64,000 nt of DNA from positions 124,001-188,000 of the forward strand of contig NZ_NPEA01000002.1 in the NCBI RefSeq assembly GCF_002812205.1. Direction: 5' to 3'. Made by a program: the position numbers and the translations under genes. The DNA comes from Leptospira neocaledonica (GTDB taxonomy: Bacteria; Spirochaetota; Leptospiria; Leptospirales; Leptospiraceae). Position 1 is the first letter of the stretch, and each line of letters starts with the position of its first letter. Under the pieces are notes generated by a model. That model made no database searches and was not told the DNA's origin. It saw only the letters and a program-made list of their open reading frames with translations. Positions 29,116 to 41,572 of the stretch are shown here, one piece after another.

Positions 29116-29180
29116 GTTCCGAATTGACGGTATCTTCTACCGAAAAAAAATTGAAATACGATCTCAATAAGGAGAGCCAA

Positions 29181-30779
<1,599 letters not shown>

Positions 30780-30804
30780 TCGAGAGAAGAGTCAGAATCT
30801 TGTT

Positions 30805-30842
30805 AAAAGGAGTAAGCGGGATTTCCCCCTTACTCCTTTTTT
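30805..30842 (+). terminator. Rho-independent terminator of pckA
   Basis: A 12-bp stem (AAAAGGAGTAAG with CTTACTCCTTTT) and a 12-base loop, followed by T residues, 25 bases after the stop. Confidence 0.85.
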
Positions 30843-30867
30843 ATGCCTTCTTCGTTTCGGTAAGTTG

Positions 30868-30894
30868 TTGACAAACCGTTGTGCGGCGCATAAT
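30868..30894 (+). promoter_or_regulatory. Promoter of the phasin-like gene
   Basis: A consensus TTGACA (30868-30873) and CATAAT (30889-30894) with a short 15-base spacer, 28 bases before the ATG at 30922. It rules out the longer frame from 30865. Confidence 0.6.
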
Positions 30895-30921
30895 CATCAT
30901 ACAATACATAGGATCAAAAGC

Positions 30922-31197
30922 ATGGAAAAGGAAATCAAAGAAGCACTGAATTTCGCGATCGGAGCGGCAAAAACCCTGAGGGAACAGGCGGACAGTATTC
31001 TTTTAAAAGTGGAAAAAGAATTTAAAGAGCTCTCCGCAAAAGGTTCTCAAGACCAGAGTGAAGTTGCAAATAATCTTAGAAAGTACATCGAAGACGCATT
31101 ACGTTCCGTGGAAGGTCTTGCTGGCCAAGTAAACTCTAAAGTAGAAGAAGCAAAAAAAGAATTCGGTAAGAAAAATTCTAACGGTTCTGCCGGCTAA
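30922..31197 (+). CDS. Phasin-like small helical protein
   Basis: This 91-residue, fully helical protein (MEKEIKEALNFAIGAAKTLREQ, then KYIEDALRSVEGLAGQVNSKV) has the heptad pattern of phasin-type proteins, which coat polyhydroxyalkanoate granules, or of apolipoprotein-like amphipathic helices. AGGA lies 8 bases upstream. No PHA synthesis genes lie nearby, so the role is open. Confidence 0.62.
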   Translation: MEKEIKEALNFAIGAAKTLREQADSILLKVEKEFKELSAKGSQDQSEVANNLRKYIEDALRSVEGLAGQVNSKVEEAKKEFGKKNSNGSAG

Positions 31198-31247
31198 GAT
31201 CTTACTCTATTTCGTTTTTAACCTTCCTCACCAATCCAAATCGATTT

Positions 31248-31284
31248 TTAAAATTTTAAAGCCTGGGATCGTCCGATTCCAGGC
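31248..31284 (-). terminator. Terminator overlapping the end of the sigma-CHAT operon
   Basis: A hairpin (31261-31284, arms of about 11 bases with one G-T pair) formed by the last codons of the YkgJ-like gene. On the minus strand it is followed by TTTAAAATTTT, making a terminator that includes the stop codon. Confidence 0.6.
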
Positions 31285-31972
31285 CCAACCATTTTGCCAA
31301 CCTTTCCGTCCATGAGATTGGAGGAGGGCTTTCCATATCCAATTCGAAAGAAGTGTTCCATAAAGAGATATTTTGGTCGAATTTGATTTTCAGGATTTTC
31401 AGAATGATCTCCTTTGAATTTGTAAACCATTCGGAAGAAGGAATTCCTTTTTCGGTCAAGTAACCTTCTATCAGATCTATAGTTCTATAATCCGAAGAAA
31501 GAGAAGAATAAGAAAAAGAATCGTCTGCAAATTCGGAGAATACCTTCTCCCATTCATCTGCAAAATTTCTTTCTTTGTTTCTGCAATCGTAAGCCTGGCA
31601 GATAGATGCTCCGTAAAAGGAATAATTCTGACTACGCGGATCGCCTGTATAAACAGGATGGATCATACATCCGATTCTACTTCTGACCTTGATCTCTTGA
31701 GAGACTCCATTTATTTCTTCGGTAAGCATTCCTAAAAAAGGACAGTTATAGGTGAGTGGGTCTTTCTTTACGTAATTTTTTTCCGCTTCTTCTCTTACCT
31801 TTCTGAATTCAGCCATCGTATAAGGTTTGGAGAAGTCCACTGACTCTTTGAAGTTTTTAGTTCTTTCCTTTAAGAGGGTTCTGAATTGATCCGGTTTTAA
31901 TTCTAGATTGAATAAGCCGCAGCAGGCTCCGCAAGAAAACGGAACATCTGCAGAAGGTTGGCAAAGCCCCAC
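31256..31972 (-). CDS. YkgJ/UPF0153-like cysteine-cluster protein
   Basis: This 238-residue protein has a cysteine pattern like the YkgJ/UPF0153 family: SCGACCGLF near the N-terminus, YNCPFLG, RIGCMIHP and ICQAYDC. These residues probably hold an Fe-S or zinc cluster. The C-terminal 90 residues (from about 145) are helical and not part of that family. It is the last gene of the sigma factor-CHAT operon; its ATG directly follows the CHAT gene's stop. The biochemical role of the family is poorly known. Confidence 0.65.
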   Translation of the reverse strand: MGLCQPSADVPFSCGACCGLFNLELKPDQFRTLLKERTKNFKESVDFSKPYTMAEFRKVREEAEKNYVKKDPLTYNCPFLGMLTEEINGVSQEIKVRSRIGCMIHPVYTGDPRSQNYSFYGASICQAYDCRNKERNFADEWEKVFSEFADDSFSYSSLSSDYRTIDLIEGYLTEKGIPSSEWFTNSKEIILKILKIKFDQNISLWNTSFELDMESPPPISWTERLAKWLGLESDDPRL

Positions 31973-33811
31973 TTATAAACCGCCGTGAGGCAGATTCCCG
32001 GGCTTAGAAGGAAGAAATCCTAAGAAAGAGAGTTCCAATTCTTTGGTTTCAGGATTTTCTACTATATTACAGTTCAGAGGGAAGATCTGCATTCTATCTT
32101 CGTGGAAAACGATTACCTTTCCTCTATACTTTTCGATCTGCTCTCCAATAAAATCCTGTTTGATCATCGGAGCAGCAACTAAAGAAGATTCGGATTTTAT
32201 TCCACGGAAGAATAGATGATTATTCGAGTTTGTAGAAACTAAGAAGATACTGATCCTCTCCAATTCTTCTAATTCTGTAAGAAGATTTTCGAAATAATAC
32301 TGGAAGGTGATCAAATATCCGTCCGCGGATTCTGGTTGGATCTGTCCCTTGGAATACAGATCGATCCATTGGATCATCTTGGAGATTGTATCCTTGTTCG
32401 CAAAAAGTATTTCAGGTAGATCCGTTACAACAGGTGTGATTTCTAATTTTCTGAAATCATGGAGGCATTGGAACATCAGTTCCCACCATCTCTCTGTATT
32501 ATATGCGTCGTCCGGATTATTCGGGATATATTTTCCCAAAGAATGATTTTGATGATCACTAAATAAAATCCCGCCGATCACTTTGGAAAATTCTTCAAAT
32601 GCAAAGATCAAATGTTCCATCAATTGATAGGAAGTAAGTGATTCTTCTTTCTGTTTTTCAGTGAACTTGTAATAAGAAGCTGCTATCGGATTTGGATAAA
32701 ATTTGAATATTAAAGAAGGGTTAATGATCTTATGGACAGGTTTTCCTTTTGTAGGATCGGAAACCACTCTGATGATTGGCTGCCCATGCAGACTGTAATT
32801 GGTCCAAGTAAGATCGCTTGGATCGTAATTTCTTCTGGCATGTTCCTTTGCTAGATACAGGGACTCGCCTATACTTTTATCAGCGAATAAGTTCGTATAA
32901 AATTGGATCGTGAAATCGATCGTATTTTGATTGTCTGCGATTTCCCAGTTAGTGCCTATAAAACTTTTGATCCCGGACATCAAAAAGGATCCGGCAAAAT
33001 TATTCATCAGATCTGCATTCAGATTTCTGGTAGCACTCTTATTGGATTGGCAAGAGTTGGAGAACACCATATCGGTATTAAATCCTGAGTTTTTGATCTC
33101 TCTTGCTTTTAGGATCTTTCCTTCTGAGATCAACCATCCGTTTTCCAAAGGATCATCGGAGAAGTAAAGATGTCCTGAGTAATGGATGATATTCTTTCCT
33201 TTGATAAGAGAAAGAAGTTTTAATTTAGTAACTTGGCGTCCGCCTATGAATTCGATCTCTAATCTGGAACTTGGTACCTTCTCGCTTAGAACCCTAAAGA
33301 TCTGTTCTCCTTCTTTCTGAGCCCATTCTAGATCCTCAGTTGGATCTGCGATGATGAGCATTCGGAGCTTCTCTTTTTCTTTAAAGGCGCCGCTAGAGGA
33401 TTCTCCTCTTACAGTTTTTCCTATGTAAAATTTATCTGAGAGAAAACAAGTGCCGTCATGTAGGAGTTCCCACGGGATCACTCCTAATTTAGGATCTATA
33501 TTAAAATGAAGATATTTTTCAGTAGTAAGTCTGAGTTTTTCCTGGATGGCCGCAGGGAAGAATTGATCGTAAAAAGTTTCTCCCAGGATCTTTAGATCAT
33601 GAAGAATGTCCGTTTCTAGAGTTGGGGTATGCCCTGATTTTTGGTGGATCGCAACGGAAACTCGAACTAAGTTTTCGATTTCCTTAATATATTCTAGAAT
33701 TAAATCTTCGTCCATAGTGGATTGAAGATGTGACTCTGATCCACTGCCGGAACTATCTAGAATATTGAATACGTTTACGGCACCGACTCTGTCTATGATT
33801 AGGTTCAGCAT
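31973..33811 (-). CDS. CHAT-domain (caspase-like) protease
   Basis: This 612-residue protein has an N-terminal CHAT domain (about 95-360) with [14 protein letters not shown] and the catalytic pair: His in [11 protein letters not shown] (H214) and Cys in [11 protein letters not shown] (C254), plus INPS-type downstream strands and [10 protein letters not shown]. The C-terminal 250 residues are helical with no recognised domain. CHAT proteins are caspase/separase-like peptidases in bacterial signalling and defence, often activated by partner proteins. It lies between a putative sigma regulator and a cysteine-cluster protein in one operon. Its target may be an operon partner. Confidence 0.82.
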   Translation of the reverse strand: MLNLIIDRVGAVNVFNILDSSGSGSESHLQSTMDEDLILEYIKEIENLVRVSVAIHQKSGHTPTLETDILHDLKILGETFYDQFFPAAIQEKLRLTTEKYLHFNIDPKLGVIPWELLHDGTCFLSDKFYIGKTVRGESSSGAFKEKEKLRMLIIADPTEDLEWAQKEGEQIFRVLSEKVPSSRLEIEFIGGRQVTKLKLLSLIKGKNIIHYSGHLYFSDDPLENGWLISEGKILKAREIKNSGFNTDMVFSNSCQSNKSATRNLNADLMNNFAGSFLMSGIKSFIGTNWEIADNQNTIDFTIQFYTNLFADKSIGESLYLAKEHARRNYDPSDLTWTNYSLHGQPIIRVVSDPTKGKPVHKIINPSLIFKFYPNPIAASYYKFTEKQKEESLTSYQLMEHLIFAFEEFSKVIGGILFSDHQNHSLGKYIPNNPDDAYNTERWWELMFQCLHDFRKLEITPVVTDLPEILFANKDTISKMIQWIDLYSKGQIQPESADGYLITFQYYFENLLTELEELERISIFLVSTNSNNHLFFRGIKSESSLVAAPMIKQDFIGEQIEKYRGKVIVFHEDRMQIFPLNCNIVENPETKELELSFLGFLPSKPGNLPHGGL

Positions 33812-33886
33812 TGGATCTAAAAACTGCGCCTAAGAAGTTTCCTCGCCGTGACATAAGAGTCAGGAAGGAAACTGGTTACAACGCTC

Positions 33887-34645
33887 TTAATCCAAAAGGA
33901 TAAAGAGATCTATGGATTTAGACAAGTCTTTTCCCTGAAACTCTACTGTGTACTTTCCTTCTCTCAATCCGGAGAAATTAGTGATCCCTTCGGAGTTGAA
34001 TTGGTTGGAAAGTATAAATCTTCCGTCCTTAGAAAGATTTACTCTTTGGAAATCTTCCGGTCTTGGACATTCGATTTTGACACTTAAGTAAGCGGTTTCG
34101 TCGGTTTCTTGTACGACTTGGTAAGTGAACTTGCAGTCCTTATCCATTTTTTCTTCAAATACGATGAACTCGGAAGAAGAAGGCGATTTTGCTACTGCGG
34201 AACGCATAGCAGGCGCGTAATCTACACGAGTGTTGATTTGAAGAGTTTCGATTAGGCTTCCGAAAAGTTGTGCTCCGGATTTTCCTAATTTAACTACGAT
34301 AGATTCTTTTCCTTGTGCCTTACGGGCTAATTCCATTTCCACATATCTTTTCAGATATTCAGGAAAAGGTTTAACCTGCCAGCCTTCGTTTAGTTCGGCC
34401 TTATTCAGATCCAAATCCTCCTGGAAGGATTGGAAAGAATGTGTACGTGAAGCTGAATCGAAGTAGGACTCGCCGGCAGTTTTTAGACTAGCCTGGAGTG
34501 CTTCTTCCATTCTAATAAGTTCGTTTTGTAATTCGGTGTCTTTTTCTAGTTTAGTCAACACTTCAGGTTTCCCTTCAAATAGTGACTGGATTATTTCTGG
34601 CACCGAGTTTTCGCGGTTGGATTCCATTTGAGTAAGATTCTCCAA
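33887..34645 (-). CDS. Putative regulator of the adjacent sigma factor
   Basis: This 252-residue soluble protein has a helical N-terminal half (1-110) and a C-terminal half of beta strands (about 125-252, ending [30 protein letters not shown]). It lies between the sigma factor and the CHAT gene in the same operon (21 bases after the sigma stop, 75 before the CHAT start). Anti-sigma factors commonly occupy this place, but no membrane helix or zinc-binding motif is visible. I do not recognise the family, so the role is inferred from position only. Confidence 0.5.
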   Translation of the reverse strand: MENLTQMESNRENSVPEIIQSLFEGKPEVLTKLEKDTELQNELIRMEEALQASLKTAGESYFDSASRTHSFQSFQEDLDLNKAELNEGWQVKPFPEYLKRYVEMELARKAQGKESIVVKLGKSGAQLFGSLIETLQINTRVDYAPAMRSAVAKSPSSSEFIVFEEKMDKDCKFTYQVVQETDETAYLSVKIECPRPEDFQRVNLSKDGRFILSNQFNSEGITNFSGLREGKYTVEFQGKDLSKSIDLFILLD

Positions 34646-34666
34646 TAGGTTTTAAGACGATTCTTT

Positions 34667-35572
34667 CTACTCAGACAATTCGGAAAATTTGAGTTTTTTT
34701 TGTATTTTTTCGATCAATCTGAGTAATGTAACGCTCACATTTCCCTCGGTTATCCCTAAAAGGTCAGCAACCTCTCTGTAAGGAGTCCTCGCTAAGAAAT
34801 GGCCTTTTTTGCGCTTTTCTAAGAGTTTTTTCCGTTGTTCGTATTTCTTCTTTAACGCTTGGGAAGTTTTATCTATTTCTTGAGGGAGTAAGGGGGCTTT
34901 CTTAACAGTTACGGTTTGTTTTTCTTTCAGCTCCAGAATATTTAAATATAGAGACGTAATCTTGTCTTCCATACGAATATTCTCTTCTTCCCGCTTAGAA
35001 AGTTCAGAGCGAAGGCCTAAAATTTTCTTTTTTATTTCGTCTACACCCAGATTCGTTTTTTCGATCAGGAATTGGATCTCTTCCTCGTCTAGGTTGAGGT
35101 AGTATATATAAGAAAGTTTGAAAATTACTCTCTTCTCTACGCCTATCTCTCCCAACACTTGGTGGAAATGTTTGGTAAGCTCTTGCGCCTCTTCCACCAA
35201 ATCTGGGCGAAGATCCGGCTCGTCTTCAATAGTGGCGTATTCTTTTCCTTCCTTGTTGATCTTTCCAAGGTTGGTCATCTTTAGCTCTCGTTTGGTTCTT
35301 TGCCAATCGATGAGCATATTACGTAGAACTGAGTAAAACCATGTTCTAAAACTTGATTTACCTTTGAAGCTGGAAAATCTAGCTCCGGTTTTCAGTCTTT
35401 CGAACGCGTATAAGAAGAAATCTCCGGCATCATCTTCACTTAGGTGAAAGATCTTCATCGGAAAATTGTAAATATCTTCGGAATAGGACTCGAAGAACAA
35501 CTTGAGAGCGGCCTCGTCTCCTTCCCCGCAACGGGTAACTAGGTCGAGGGTTTTATCCTTTGACAAATTCAT
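34667..35572 (-). CDS. ECF-like sigma factor with a long central insertion
   Basis: This 301-residue protein has sigma region 2 at about 10-95 ([35 protein letters not shown]) and region 4 at about 255-295 ([22 protein letters not shown]). Between them about 150 mostly charged helical residues form an insertion, so the protein is far longer than the usual 180-200 residues of ECF factors. It probably directs RNA polymerase to its own operon and others. Its start is only 34 bases from the divergent M23 peptidase start. The downstream genes are the putative regulator, CHAT protease and cysteine-cluster protein. Confidence 0.85.
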   Translation of the reverse strand: MNLSKDKTLDLVTRCGEGDEAALKLFFESYSEDIYNFPMKIFHLSEDDAGDFFLYAFERLKTGARFSSFKGKSSFRTWFYSVLRNMLIDWQRTKRELKMTNLGKINKEGKEYATIEDEPDLRPDLVEEAQELTKHFHQVLGEIGVEKRVIFKLSYIYYLNLDEEEIQFLIEKTNLGVDEIKKKILGLRSELSKREEENIRMEDKITSLYLNILELKEKQTVTVKKAPLLPQEIDKTSQALKKKYEQRKKLLEKRKKGHFLARTPYREVADLLGITEGNVSVTLLRLIEKIQKKLKFSELSE

Positions 35573-35606
35573 TCTTTATGTAACCTTGCACCTGAGAGCC
35601 AACGAT

Positions 35607-36515
35607 ATGAGACGTAGTTTATCCCTCGGAATTATCTTGGCCGCGTTCCATCTAAGCACCTTTGCGCAAAACGATAAAGTAATAAATTTTCTTTTCCCGG
35701 TGAAAACCGACGGAATCGAGAATAAGGTTACCTCCGTATTCGGAGAATCTCGGGGGGACCATTTTCATAACGGAATGGACATTGCATCTACGGGAGAACC
35801 TGTTTTGGCGATGGCAGAGGGCAAGATCCTCTATTCGCGGTTTGGCGAAGATGATCCTTTTGGGGAAGAATTCGGGACAGGCAACTCTGTTTGGCTCGAT
35901 CACGGAAATGGGACCTATTCTTCCTATTACCATTTGAAAGACGGTCGGCTCCCGGGACTTTTAGAAGAACGTCTAGTCGCAGGCGGAGAAAAAATCGCCT
36001 ATACCGGAAATACCGGACACTCAAGCGGTGCCCACCTACACTTTGTTTTACTGAAAGACTTTGGAAAGATCATCCAAGATCCTATGAAGGTTTTGCCTAT
36101 CGTAGAAGATGAGAATCCTCCAGTGATCGGAAATCTACTTATTCATCAGGACGAATATAAATACAGCCAGGTGAATGATGGGGACAATATCAATATTTCT
36201 AAGGCCTTTCCCGTGACTGTCGGTATCCAAGATGCGGGAAAAAAATCGGGCCAAAGAAGAGGTGTTTCTCAGATCCAAGTTTCCTTGAATGGACAATTAT
36301 TGAAGAAGGCCAGCTTTTCCAATCTACATTACGAAAAAGGAGAATGGAAAAACTCGGAAGGGTTCCCATTTGCAGACCTTTATTATAAGGACCAATATTT
36401 GGTAGGTAATCTGGATTTCCGAAATGGAGAGAATGTGATCAAGGTTCTTGCCTGGGACTTTCGTCAAAACCTTACCGAAAAAACTTTCACCTTCTACGTA
36501 AACCGCATCCGTTAA
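35607..36515 (+). CDS. Exported M23-family peptidoglycan endopeptidase
   Basis: This 303-residue protein has a signal peptide (MRRSLSLGIILAAFHLSTFA), then a LytM/M23 domain with the zinc ligands in GDHFHNGMDIA (H54, D58) and GAHLHFVL. The C-terminal half is beta-rich with unknown function. It cuts peptide crosslinks in the cell wall. The ATG at 35607 is preferred because the upstream frame (35502) would overlap the sigma gene and lacks a signal peptide. Only 34 bases separate the two divergent starts, so their promoters must overlap each other's coding regions. Confidence 0.87.
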   Translation: MRRSLSLGIILAAFHLSTFAQNDKVINFLFPVKTDGIENKVTSVFGESRGDHFHNGMDIASTGEPVLAMAEGKILYSRFGEDDPFGEEFGTGNSVWLDHGNGTYSSYYHLKDGRLPGLLEERLVAGGEKIAYTGNTGHSSGAHLHFVLLKDFGKIIQDPMKVLPIVEDENPPVIGNLLIHQDEYKYSQVNDGDNINISKAFPVTVGIQDAGKKSGQRRGVSQIQVSLNGQLLKKASFSNLHYEKGEWKNSEGFPFADLYYKDQYLVGNLDFRNGENVIKVLAWDFRQNLTEKTFTFYVNRIR

Positions 36516-36562
36516 CCGTCCAATAGGTCATCTATCCGCTCTTTCGGAAAATAGGTGCCCTT

Positions 36563-37627
36563 ATGTTTGAAGTCGCAGATATCCCAGGTTTACCTCGCAA
36601 AAAATATCTTTTAGGGATCGCTATAGTCGTCGGTTTGATGTCTGCAGGGATATTGGGCTTCGAGAATTTAATCGGCAATCATACATTCAGACCCGGATAT
36701 ACTATTGCTGGGATCACTTCTATCCTTTGTTGTTTTTTACTTTATAAGTCCAGATATAAAGAAGCTGTCTATCTTTCTTCTTTTCTTTTCGCTTTAGCTT
36801 TGGGACTCGGGGTAGTTTATGGTCCCGGTGTTAAGAGCGCTGCAGTTTGGTTTCCGGTTTTAGTTTTTTTCCAGCTATACTTTTTCAATCGTAAGATGGC
36901 GGTCCTATCAATGTTTTATTGTTTAGGTCTTTTATTCTGGAAGACGGGTGTTCCGATCGGAACTAGTGGAAATGAGATCTATACTGATTCGATCGCATCT
37001 CTTTGTGTTCTTACGTTATTCGCTGTTTTAATAGGTGCGAATATGGACAAATTGATTTTGGATAAGGATGTTCTTTTAAAAGAGCTCTCTCACCGAGTCA
37101 GGAATAATATGCAAGTTATCTTAGAGATGGTTTCCTTTCTGAAAGATTCGGAACATTCTATGGAAACTAGGAACGTTTTGCAGATCTTAGAAAGAAGAAT
37201 ATTGGCTCTTTCTTCCGTTCATGCAGTCTCCCAAGATGCGGAACATATACAAAGTGTTTCTATCGGAGAAGTGATGGAAGATTATCTAAACCGTATCGTT
37301 TCCAAATATAAGGCTCTCCCCAATTTGGACCCCGTAGCAAAACATTATCAGCTGGATGTGAAAGAAGCAAACCTTCTTCTTTTAGTTTTAGGAGAGATCG
37401 TTTCCGAAACTTCTGAATCGGTTACGAATCATGTGGAAGATCTGAAAATTAGTTTTAGAAATCCTACTGTCAAAACTTTAGAATTACAAGTGGAAGGAGC
37501 AAGTTTAGTAGAAGGGGATTGGAGTCGTTTTTCTAGAGATTTGTTAAGCCATTCCGGTGGGAATTTAAAAGTGGATCCGAGCGGCGCTGGAAGAGTATCT
37601 GCTAGCTTAGTAACTTTAAGAAGATAG
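36563..37627 (+). CDS. Orphan membrane histidine-kinase-like protein with degenerate ATPase part
   Basis: This 354-residue protein has about five to six helices (15-165) and a HisKA_2-type dimerisation segment LLKELSHRVRNNMQVILEMVSFL with the phospho-acceptor H177. The C-terminal part (about 215-354) has the size of a HATPase domain, but I find no N box (N-x-x-K/N) or G1 D-x-G motif, so ATP binding is doubtful. No response regulator gene is adjacent. It may act as a phosphotransfer or sensory scaffold, or be a decayed kinase. The ATG at 36563 directly follows a spacer of 47 bases after the M23 gene. Confidence 0.72.
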   Translation: MFEVADIPGLPRKKYLLGIAIVVGLMSAGILGFENLIGNHTFRPGYTIAGITSILCCFLLYKSRYKEAVYLSSFLFALALGLGVVYGPGVKSAAVWFPVLVFFQLYFFNRKMAVLSMFYCLGLLFWKTGVPIGTSGNEIYTDSIASLCVLTLFAVLIGANMDKLILDKDVLLKELSHRVRNNMQVILEMVSFLKDSEHSMETRNVLQILERRILALSSVHAVSQDAEHIQSVSIGEVMEDYLNRIVSKYKALPNLDPVAKHYQLDVKEANLLLLVLGEIVSETSESVTNHVEDLKISFRNPTVKTLELQVEGASLVEGDWSRFSRDLLSHSGGNLKVDPSGAGRVSASLVTLRR

Positions 37628-37676
37628 ATTTTAAACTCTATTTTTCCAATCTTCTGAACTGATCCTATAAAGGAAT

Positions 37677-40600
37677 TTAGATCTTAACCGCTTGTTTGGT
37701 TCCGTTCGTTCCATAGACTCTGATATTGTCTCCGAAACTTTCGTATACAGTTTCTTCTCCTAATAATGTAACCAATCGATTCATCAATTCAGGATTTGGC
37801 TGTACTGAGTAATGATTATGTGCGCGGATTACTTTTTTCTCTTCGTCGCCGGAGATTAGATGGAAATATACTTGGGAATTTCCTTGGTAGGCAGCAAGTA
37901 ATGTGTGGAGTTGGCCAATAATATCCGGCATTTTTCTGTGTCGGTCTCCGAGTTTGATATGAAGTGCCTTTTCCATTTTGTCTTCGATGGTGGCGTCGTT
38001 CAAGATCTCAAAACTGTTTACTTTGATCTGTCCTCTGAGCTCGGATTCTCCAGCTTCTATCCTGTCCAGATCTCCTTTTAGAAATACCGCCTGATCTTCT
38101 TTTATAAGTTCCTTAAATCTTTGGTACACTTTAGGGAAGGCCACACATTCTATTTCTCCAGTGCGATCTTCCAGTTTGAAGTTTACAAATTCTTCTTTTT
38201 TCTTGGTGAACTTGATCTTTAAAGAAGTAAGGATTCCTACTACTTCTACCTTATTGCCTGCTTTGATATTGTCTAATGTTTCGATCGGAATCGAGTTCAG
38301 GCTTTTTAAATGGCCTTGGTATTTATCTAAAGGATGTCCGGAAAGGAAAAGCCCAGTGACGGATTTTTCTCTCCTTAGCTTATCTTCCATTTCCCATTCG
38401 TCTGCGTCTTTAGGAAGTTTTAATTCGTAAGTAAGTCCACTATCTCCAAAAAGAGAGAATTGGCCTTCTCTGGATCTTTCCTGTTCTTTTTGTGCGAAAG
38501 AAACTAAACTATCCATGGATTCGAATAAACATTTTCGAGTATAACCGAAAGAATCTAAGGCACCACCTTGCACTAACGCTTCGAGTATCTTCTTGTTCAA
38601 GACTCTAGTGTCTATATTAGTCATGAACTCGGTGATTTCTTTGAAACCTCCGAGTTTCTTTCTGGCTTGGATGATATTTTCTGCTGCGCCTTCTCCCACA
38701 CCTTTCATTGCGGAGATACCGAATCGAATGGTTTGATCATCGATTACGGAGAAAGATACGTCGGACTCGTTTACATCCGGAGTCAAAACACTGATCCCCA
38801 TTTCTCGAGCGTTATTAATGTACTTTGTAATATCCGTCGTTTTGGAATGATCTCCCGCAAGCAATGCGGCCATATATTCCGTCGGATAATTGGCCTTCAT
38901 GTAAGCGGTTTGATAAGTGACTAACGCGTAAGCAACGGAGTGGGACTTATTGAATCCGTATCCTCCGAATTTTTCCAACTGATCGAAAAGTTCTTCTGCA
39001 AATTTTTTTGCGTGGCCTTGTTTTTGGGCACCTTCGATGAACTTAATCCGTAACGGATCCATGAGTTCTTTTTTCTTTTTAGCCATAGCTTTTCGGAGCA
39101 TGTCCGATTCGCCCATAGTGTATCCGCCCACAACTCGGGAGATACTCATCACCTGCTCTTGGTAAACAGTGAGTCCGAACGTTTCCTTTAAAATAAGTTC
39201 ACAAGAAGAATGTGGATATGTGACCGGCTTTTTACCGCTCTTACGCTCTAAATATTCCTCTAACATCCCTGATTCCATCGGACCAGGGCGATACAGTGCG
39301 ATCAAGGCTACAATCTCATCAAAGTTAGAAACCTGGCTTCGAGCAACAAGGTCCGTAATACCGGTGGATTCTAACTGGAAGATCCCAAGTGTATTCGCTT
39401 TTCTTAATAAAGCATAAGTGTTGGCATTATCCAGAGGAATTTTATCTAAATCTAATTCGATTCCTCTTCTTTCTCGAACAAGTTTGATTGCATAGTTTAG
39501 GGTCGTTAAGTTTTTTAGACCCAGGATATCCATCTTGATCAGACCGACGGATTCCAAATTGTTTTTTTCGTACTGAGTTACGATGGAACGAAAACCAGGT
39601 CTTTCTTTCTCCGCAACGGTGGAAAGAGGGACCACTTCTTCTAAAGGAAAAGGAGAAATCACTACACCTGCCGCGTGGCGTCCCGGTTGCCTATGATTTC
39701 CTTCTAAACGTTTTGCGATCGCGAATATCTTTTTGTTTAAGTCGTCTTTTTCGCTGGCTTGTTTTAAGTCTCCCGACATCGCAAGAGCTTCGTCGATAGT
39801 GATACCAGGTTTGCTAGGACAATAGCTTGTGAGTTTGTTGGATTCTTCGTAAGGAAGATTCATTACTCTGGCAACGTCTTTGAGTGCCGCTTTTGCACCT
39901 AGAGATCCGAATGTGATAATCTGGCCGACTCTATCTTCTCCGTATTTTTGGCGAATATAATTGATTACTTCTTCTCGGCGTTCTACGCAGAAGTCCGTAT
40001 CGATATCCGGCATGTCCTTTCTGTCCGGGTTCAAAAATCTTTCGAAGAGTAGATTGAATTGTAAAGGTTCTACGTTCGTAATTCCAAGTGCGTAAGCAAC
40101 GATGGAACCTGCTGCGGATCCTCTTCCAGGACCTACAGGGATCCCGGTTTTTTTGGCGAAGTTGATATAATCCTGAACGATCAAGAAATAACCGGCAAAG
40201 TGCATATTCTTGATCGTGTTTAGCTCGAACTCTACCCTTTCTTTGATCTCGGAAGTAACTTGAGGATAACGTTGGCGAATTCCTTCCCAAACCAAATTTT
40301 CCATAAAGCCGTATTCATCAAAACCGTCCGGAACCGCGAATTCAGGCAAAAGATAATTGCCGAATTTTAATTTAAGATCTACTTTATCACGAACTTCTAA
40401 TGTAGAATAAAATGCTTGAGGGAGTTCCGGAAAGAGAGACTTCATTTCCGCAGGACTTTTTACGTAGAAGTGTTGGTTGAACCCGAACTCCATCTCGTCT
40501 TCGATCGTTTTTCTCATTCCGATACGAAGCAGAATGTCCTGAGCTTCCTTATCGTCTTTTTTCAAGAAGTGAGAATCGTTCGTGACTACTAATTTGATCC

Positions 40601-41210
40601 CGGTTTTTTGAGCGAGATCGTATACACCTTTTGCAACGATATCCTGTTCGGGAATCCCGTGGTTTTGGATTTCTAGATAGAAGTCTTCTTTATTAAAAAT
40701 TTCGTTTAGTTTACCTGCAAGTTGGAAGGATTCCGGAGCCTTACCTTCTAAAATTTTGCGGTTCACTTCTCCCGCGAGGCAAGCGGTAAGGCATACTAGG
40801 CCATCGCTATGCCTGTCTAGAAGATCGTAGTCGATCCTTGCCTTCTTATAAAAACCTTCGGTATAAGATTTACTCGCGAGCTTTATTAGATTTTTATAAC
40901 CTACTTCGTTTTTGGCAAGAAGGATGAGATGATATGCGTTTCCGTCGGCGATCTTAAATTCTTCCGTTTCCGCTTTTCTGTTCGGGGAAACGTAAAATTC
41001 GCATCCGATGATCGGTTTTACACCGGCCTTGGTCGCTTCGTTATAAAATTCTATGGCACCGAACATGTTTCCATGGTCCGTCATTGCCACAGAACTCATG
41101 CCGAGCTCCTTAACATGCTGCATTAGCTCTTTGATACGGATCGCCCCGTCGAGCATAGAGTAGGTTGTGTGGAGATGAAGGTGGGCGAAGTCTTCCATAC
41201 CAAGGGACAT
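37677..41210 (-). CDS. dnaE: DNA polymerase III alpha subunit
   Basis: This 1177-residue protein has the N-terminal PHP domain ([37 protein letters not shown]), the polymerase palm with PDIDTDF at about 400-406, the [19 protein letters not shown] motif, a helix-hairpin-helix segment ([16 protein letters not shown]) and a C-terminal OB fold ([18 protein letters not shown]). It is the replicative polymerase. The length and order fit the DnaE1 type. The upstream start ATG at 41210 is preceded by GGAGGTAGGA at a rather long distance; [10 protein letters not shown] five residues in is an alternative start. Confidence 0.97.
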   Translation of the reverse strand: MSLGMEDFAHLHLHTTYSMLDGAIRIKELMQHVKELGMSSVAMTDHGNMFGAIEFYNEATKAGVKPIIGCEFYVSPNRKAETEEFKIADGNAYHLILLAKNEVGYKNLIKLASKSYTEGFYKKARIDYDLLDRHSDGLVCLTACLAGEVNRKILEGKAPESFQLAGKLNEIFNKEDFYLEIQNHGIPEQDIVAKGVYDLAQKTGIKLVVTNDSHFLKKDDKEAQDILLRIGMRKTIEDEMEFGFNQHFYVKSPAEMKSLFPELPQAFYSTLEVRDKVDLKLKFGNYLLPEFAVPDGFDEYGFMENLVWEGIRQRYPQVTSEIKERVEFELNTIKNMHFAGYFLIVQDYINFAKKTGIPVGPGRGSAAGSIVAYALGITNVEPLQFNLLFERFLNPDRKDMPDIDTDFCVERREEVINYIRQKYGEDRVGQIITFGSLGAKAALKDVARVMNLPYEESNKLTSYCPSKPGITIDEALAMSGDLKQASEKDDLNKKIFAIAKRLEGNHRQPGRHAAGVVISPFPLEEVVPLSTVAEKERPGFRSIVTQYEKNNLESVGLIKMDILGLKNLTTLNYAIKLVRERRGIELDLDKIPLDNANTYALLRKANTLGIFQLESTGITDLVARSQVSNFDEIVALIALYRPGPMESGMLEEYLERKSGKKPVTYPHSSCELILKETFGLTVYQEQVMSISRVVGGYTMGESDMLRKAMAKKKKELMDPLRIKFIEGAQKQGHAKKFAEELFDQLEKFGGYGFNKSHSVAYALVTYQTAYMKANYPTEYMAALLAGDHSKTTDITKYINNAREMGISVLTPDVNESDVSFSVIDDQTIRFGISAMKGVGEGAAENIIQARKKLGGFKEITEFMTNIDTRVLNKKILEALVQGGALDSFGYTRKCLFESMDSLVSFAQKEQERSREGQFSLFGDSGLTYELKLPKDADEWEMEDKLRREKSVTGLFLSGHPLDKYQGHLKSLNSIPIETLDNIKAGNKVEVVGILTSLKIKFTKKKEEFVNFKLEDRTGEIECVAFPKVYQRFKELIKEDQAVFLKGDLDRIEAGESELRGQIKVNSFEILNDATIEDKMEKALHIKLGDRHRKMPDIIGQLHTLLAAYQGNSQVYFHLISGDEEKKVIRAHNHYSVQPNPELMNRLVTLLGEETVYESFGDNIRVYGTNGTKQAVKI

Positions 41211-41572
41211 AATAGAAATTGGGTCCTACCTCCGTCAAGCGGAGTAGCCGGAAATCTTAAAAACCGGCCTGGGATTTCCGTATCGAAATGTCAGAATTTC
41301 CCGAAGGCTTTCCCCTGCGAATCATAATGGGAAAAAATAATAAAATCTATCTTTTATAGAATGCTTCTCTAAGGCGATTCACCTAAGTCTAATCCGACTT
41401 ATCTAAAAGACCCTCTTGAAGTAATTTCCACTACTTATGGATCGGAAAATATTTCAAAAATAAGAGAAAGCGGATGAAAGTTTAAGAAAACGATAAGGGA
41501 GAAGATACAATTTAGAAAATCGAAATAGACTTTAAAACGCGGATATTGTTTTTAATCTCTTCGAAAACAAAA
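41211..41572. other. 362-base intergenic region between dnaE and the GNAT gene
   Basis: This holds the divergent promoters of dnaE and the acetyltransferase gene. I see only small hairpins, the clearest at 41249-41280 (8-bp arms, 16-base loop). No gene, tRNA or replication-origin repeat is recognised. Confidence 0.55.
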
